Below are positions 5,963 through 8,107 of a stretch of DNA of 8,107 nucleotides, piece by piece. This DNA comes from Clostridiales bacterium (GTDB taxonomy: Bacteria > Bacillota > Clostridia > Lachnospirales > Lachnospiraceae), in assembly GCA_021203115.1 (NCBI GenBank), contig JAJQBV010000035.1, positions 1 through 8,107 of the forward strand, in the 5' to 3' direction. A program made the translations under genes and the position numbers. Within the stretch, counting starts at the first letter, position 1. The number at the start of each line of letters is the position of its first letter. The notes under the pieces were generated by a model, which saw nothing but the letters and a program-made list of their open reading frames with translations, ran no database searches and was not told the DNA's origin.

Positions 5963-5974
5963 TATCCTCCGCGT
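5949..5974. terminator. Bidirectional intrinsic terminator between convergent genes
   Basis: ACGCGGAGGA and TCCTCCGCGT form a perfect 10-bp GC-rich stem around a 6-nt loop. On the minus strand CTTCTTTTTCC follows, a reasonable U-tract for the purine operon and HAD gene. On the plus strand the T-rich sequence is interrupted (TCGCGTTTTCC), so termination of the Cys-motif gene may be weaker. The left arm contains the last sense codons of that gene, and its stop codon lies in the loop. Confidence 0.8.
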
Positions 5975-6001
5975 TCGCGTTTTCCTGTCTTCTTTTCAGA
6001 A

Positions 6002-6631
6002 TCATTCTCCGACCGCACGCACGATCTCTTCCAGTGAATCCACCTGCGGCACGTCCGCATCCACGGTCCCGAATCCGTAGGACGCCCAGAGAAACGGCAC
6101 CCCCGCCTCCGCACAGGCATCGTAATCTCCCTGCGTGTCGCCCAGATACCAGTACCGCTCCAGTCCATTCCGCGCAATCACAGTTCTCAGATTATCCGCC
6201 TTCCCGCGGCCGGTATTCCCATAGCACTCCAGATCATCCACCAGATTTTCCAGATGATAATGCTCCAGAAACGCCTCGATATAGCCGGACTGGCAGTTGC
6301 TCACGATACAGACGCCCCAGCCCGCCTCGTGCAGCCTGCGAAAAACCGCCTCCACATCGCCCAGAAGCGCGGCTCCGTGCAGACGAAGGTATTCATTCTC
6401 CGCCACCTCCAGAACGTGGAAAAGCTCCATGCCCTTCTCCGGCGTGTACTGCGGAAAAAAATCTGCCGCAAAATAATCCATCGTCTTGCCCATAAGACCG
6501 AGAAGCCGCTCCCTTGTGATGACAAGAGCGGTCTCTCCGATTGCCGGAAGCGCCTGATTCCACGAGGTCACGATGTTGTCCGCGGAATCCCAGAGGGTTC
6601 CGTCCATGTCAAAAATGACTGCTTTCCTCAT
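6002..6631 (-). CDS. HAD-superfamily hydrolase, phosphoglycolate-phosphatase-like (209 aa)
   Basis: Cytosolic Mg-dependent phosphatase of the haloacid dehalogenase superfamily. All four motifs are visible. Motif I DMDGT has the nucleophile Asp8 and the acid/base Asp10. Motif II is VSN at 110-112, motif III is Lys144 in GRGKADN, and motif IV is GDTQGD with Asp165 and Asp169. The residues between motifs I and II fit a helical cap as in Gph-like enzymes; the substrate cannot be told from sequence. Its ATG overlaps the purD stop as ATGA, with only a weak ribosome binding site, so translational coupling is likely. It is the last gene of the leftward purN-purD operon, ending at a strong terminator. 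A role in clearing a phosphorylated by-product of nucleotide synthesis is possible but inferred from position. Confidence 0.93.
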   Translation of the reverse strand: MRKAVIFDMDGTLWDSADNIVTSWNQALPAIGETALVITRERLLGLMGKTMDYFAADFFPQYTPEKGMELFHVLEVAENEYLRLHGAALLGDVEAVFRRLHEAGWGVCIVSNCQSGYIEAFLEHYHLENLVDDLECYGNTGRGKADNLRTVIARNGLERYWYLGDTQGDYDACAEAGVPFLWASYGFGTVDADVPQVDSLEEIVRAVGE

Positions 6632-7902
6632 GCCTCGTCGATTGCCTTTCCGATATCGTGGCGCATATATTTGTTCTCAAAATCAACCCATTCCGTCGCC
6701 TTGTAGGCATTGGCGCGGGCTTCCCTCAGATCGGCTCCCTTTGCGGTGACGCCCAGAACACGGCCGCCGTTGGTGACGATCTGTCCCGCGTCATTTAATT
6801 TGCTGCCCGCATGGAAGCAGTAATAGCCGTCTTTGTCCGCGAAATTCTCCAGCCCCCGGATCTCATAACCCTTCTGATAGGAAACCGGGTAGCCGTCGCT
6901 GGCCAGCACCACGCAGACCGCCGCGTTGTCCTCAAACTGCAGGTCGATCTGATCAAGCGTGCCGTCGATACACGCCTCCATGACATCAAGGATATCGTTT
7001 TTCATCCGCGGCAGCACCACCTGCGCCTCCGGATCTCCGAAACGGGCATTGTACTCCAGCACCTTCGGGCCGTCCTCTGTCAGCATCAGGCCGAAGAAAA
7101 TGATGCCCTTAAAGGGTCTGCCCTCCGCCGCCATGGCGTCCACGGTCGGCTGGAAGATGTATTTCTGACAGAAGTCGTCGACCTCCTTCGTGTAAAACGG
7201 GCTGGGAGAAAAGGTTCCCATGCCGCCGGTGTTCAGCCCCTGATCGCCGTCCTGCGCCCGCTTATGATCCTGCGCGGAGGACATGATCTTAATGGTCTTT
7301 CCGTCTACATAGGAGAGAACCGACACCTCGCGGCCGGTCATAAACTCCTCGACCACCATCTGATTGCCCGCGGAGCCGAACTTTTTATCCTGCATAATCT
7401 CCCGCACTCCGGCCTTTGCCTCCTCCAGCGTGTTGCAGATCAGCACGCCTTTGCCCAGAGCCAGACCATCCGCCTTCAGCACGATGGGCATTTTCGCGGT
7501 CTCCAGATAAGCCAGCGCCTTTTCCGGATCGTCGAAGTTCTCATAGGCTGCCGTGGGAATGTTATATTTTTTCATCAGATCCTTGGAAAAAGCCTTGGAG
7601 CCCTCAAGGATCGCCGCCGCACGGTTCGGACCGAAGACACGCAGCCCCTCCGCCTCAAACACATCCACAATACCGCCGACCAGCGGATCATCCATCCCGA
7701 TGATGGTCAGGTCGATCGCATGCTCCTTTGCGAAAGCTGCGAGCTTCTCAAACTCCATCGCCCCGATCGGCACGCACTCGGCGATCTGTCCGATGCCGGC
7801 GTTGCCGGGCGCACAGTAAATCCGGTCTGCACGGGTACTCTTTGCCACACTCATGGCGATCGCATGCTCACGGCCGCCGCTTCCCACTATCAAAATGTTC
7901 AT
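6628..7902 (-). CDS. purD: Phosphoribosylamine--glycine ligase (GAR synthetase, 424 aa)
   Basis: Joins glycine to 5-phosphoribosylamine with ATP to give glycinamide ribonucleotide, the second step of de novo IMP synthesis. The N-terminal GSGGREHA (7-14), the ATP-grasp lysine segment LKADGLALGKGV (142-153), the HKRAQDGDQGLNTGGMG region (213-229) and the signature ARFGDPEAQ (286-294) are all present. The length is normal. Where many PurD proteins read GPEAPL, this one has GMDDPL (69-74); the substitution does not touch the residues above. The start at 7902 is chosen for its GGAGG 7 nt upstream and the family start MNILIVGSGG; the frame continues 6 codons further. It follows purN by 45 nt and overlaps the HAD gene by 4 nt. 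Confidence 0.97.
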   Translation of the reverse strand: MNILIVGSGGREHAIAMSVAKSTRADRIYCAPGNAGIGQIAECVPIGAMEFEKLAAFAKEHAIDLTIIGMDDPLVGGIVDVFEAEGLRVFGPNRAAAILEGSKAFSKDLMKKYNIPTAAYENFDDPEKALAYLETAKMPIVLKADGLALGKGVLICNTLEEAKAGVREIMQDKKFGSAGNQMVVEEFMTGREVSVLSYVDGKTIKIMSSAQDHKRAQDGDQGLNTGGMGTFSPSPFYTKEVDDFCQKYIFQPTVDAMAAEGRPFKGIIFFGLMLTEDGPKVLEYNARFGDPEAQVVLPRMKNDILDVMEACIDGTLDQIDLQFEDNAAVCVVLASDGYPVSYQKGYEIRGLENFADKDGYYCFHAGSKLNDAGQIVTNGGRVLGVTAKGADLREARANAYKATEWVDFENKYMRHDIGKAIDEA

Positions 7903-7947
7903 CGTGTATCCTCCATTCAAAAAGACATCTTATTGTTGCTCGATTTC

Positions 7948-8107
7948 CTACTGCCTGATATGTACCAGTCCGTCCTCGACGGACACCGCTCCGTTGGCAA
8001 TCCGGTCGATCGCCCGTGGCAGGATGACCCACTCGGCCACCTCCATCACCCGCCGCTGAAGCACGGTGGGCGTGAGCCCCAGGCTCCCAACCACGGCTTT
8101 CTGGAAA
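7948..8107 (-). CDS. purN: Phosphoribosylglycinamide formyltransferase, C-terminal part
   Basis: The window holds only the last 52 codons, ending in TAG at 7950-7948. The sequence, including QRRVMEVAEWVILPRAIDRI, fits the C-terminal helix and tail of clostridial PurN (typically TPEVLQxRVMExAEWxxLPxAI). PurN transfers a formyl group from 10-formyltetrahydrofolate to GAR, the product of the next gene's enzyme, so the context agrees. The catalytic Asn-His-Asp residues lie outside the window and could not be checked. The stretch before the helix reads GSLGLTPTV where acidic residues are more usual. The gene is partial, and the identification rests on its tail plus its neighbour. Confidence 0.75.
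   Translation of the reverse strand, partial: FQKAVVGSLGLTPTVLQRRVMEVAEWVILPRAIDRIANGAVSVEDGLVHIRQ

Overview
The window looks like chromosomal DNA of a Gram-positive anaerobe of the class Clostridia, most likely Lachnospiraceae-like. This rests on strong AGGAGG-type ribosome binding sites, AT-rich intergenic DNA between moderately GC-rich genes, a clostridial type of PurN/PurD, and a small Cys protein resembling the N-terminus of clostridial Mrp proteins. No tRNA, rRNA, CRISPR array, transposase or phage gene was seen.

Layout. Positions 1-53 hold the first codons of a leftward gene with a hydrophobic N-terminus, cut by the window edge. Positions 86-2911 (minus strand) hold two tandem paralogous radical SAM enzymes of 463 and 469 aa, 24 nt apart, almost certainly an operon. 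They align without a gap over about 450 residues at roughly 58% identity (hand count). A 264-nt AT-rich region separates them from a divergent TetR-family regulator (3176-3730, plus), and carries a good leftward promoter and several repeats that could be operators. The regulator runs tail-to-tail into malQ (3705-5189, minus; 4-alpha-glucanotransferase), overlapping it by 26 bp.

Upstream of malQ, positions 5190-5499 hold no gene but are dense in perfect dyads. A 62-aa unknown protein (5500-5688, plus) follows. It is bracketed by a 20-bp inverted repeat with one mismatch whose left copy contains the -35 box of its promoter. Next comes a 65-aa protein with a CX3CX2CX3C motif (5765-5962, plus), then a bidirectional terminator.

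The right end is a leftward operon: purN (C-terminus only), purD, and an HAD phosphatase whose start overlaps the purD stop as ATGA.

How the parts work together. PurN and PurD act in de novo IMP synthesis, and the HAD protein is translationally coupled to PurD. MalQ processes malto-oligosaccharides. The TetR protein probably controls the radical SAM pair and itself. The substrate of the pair cannot be read from the sequence. A membrane-lipid role, such as coupling of fatty acyl chains, is a hypothesis only. The two observations most worth following up are the radical SAM pair and the inverted-repeat cassette at 5431-5722, which could be an invertible or mobile unit.
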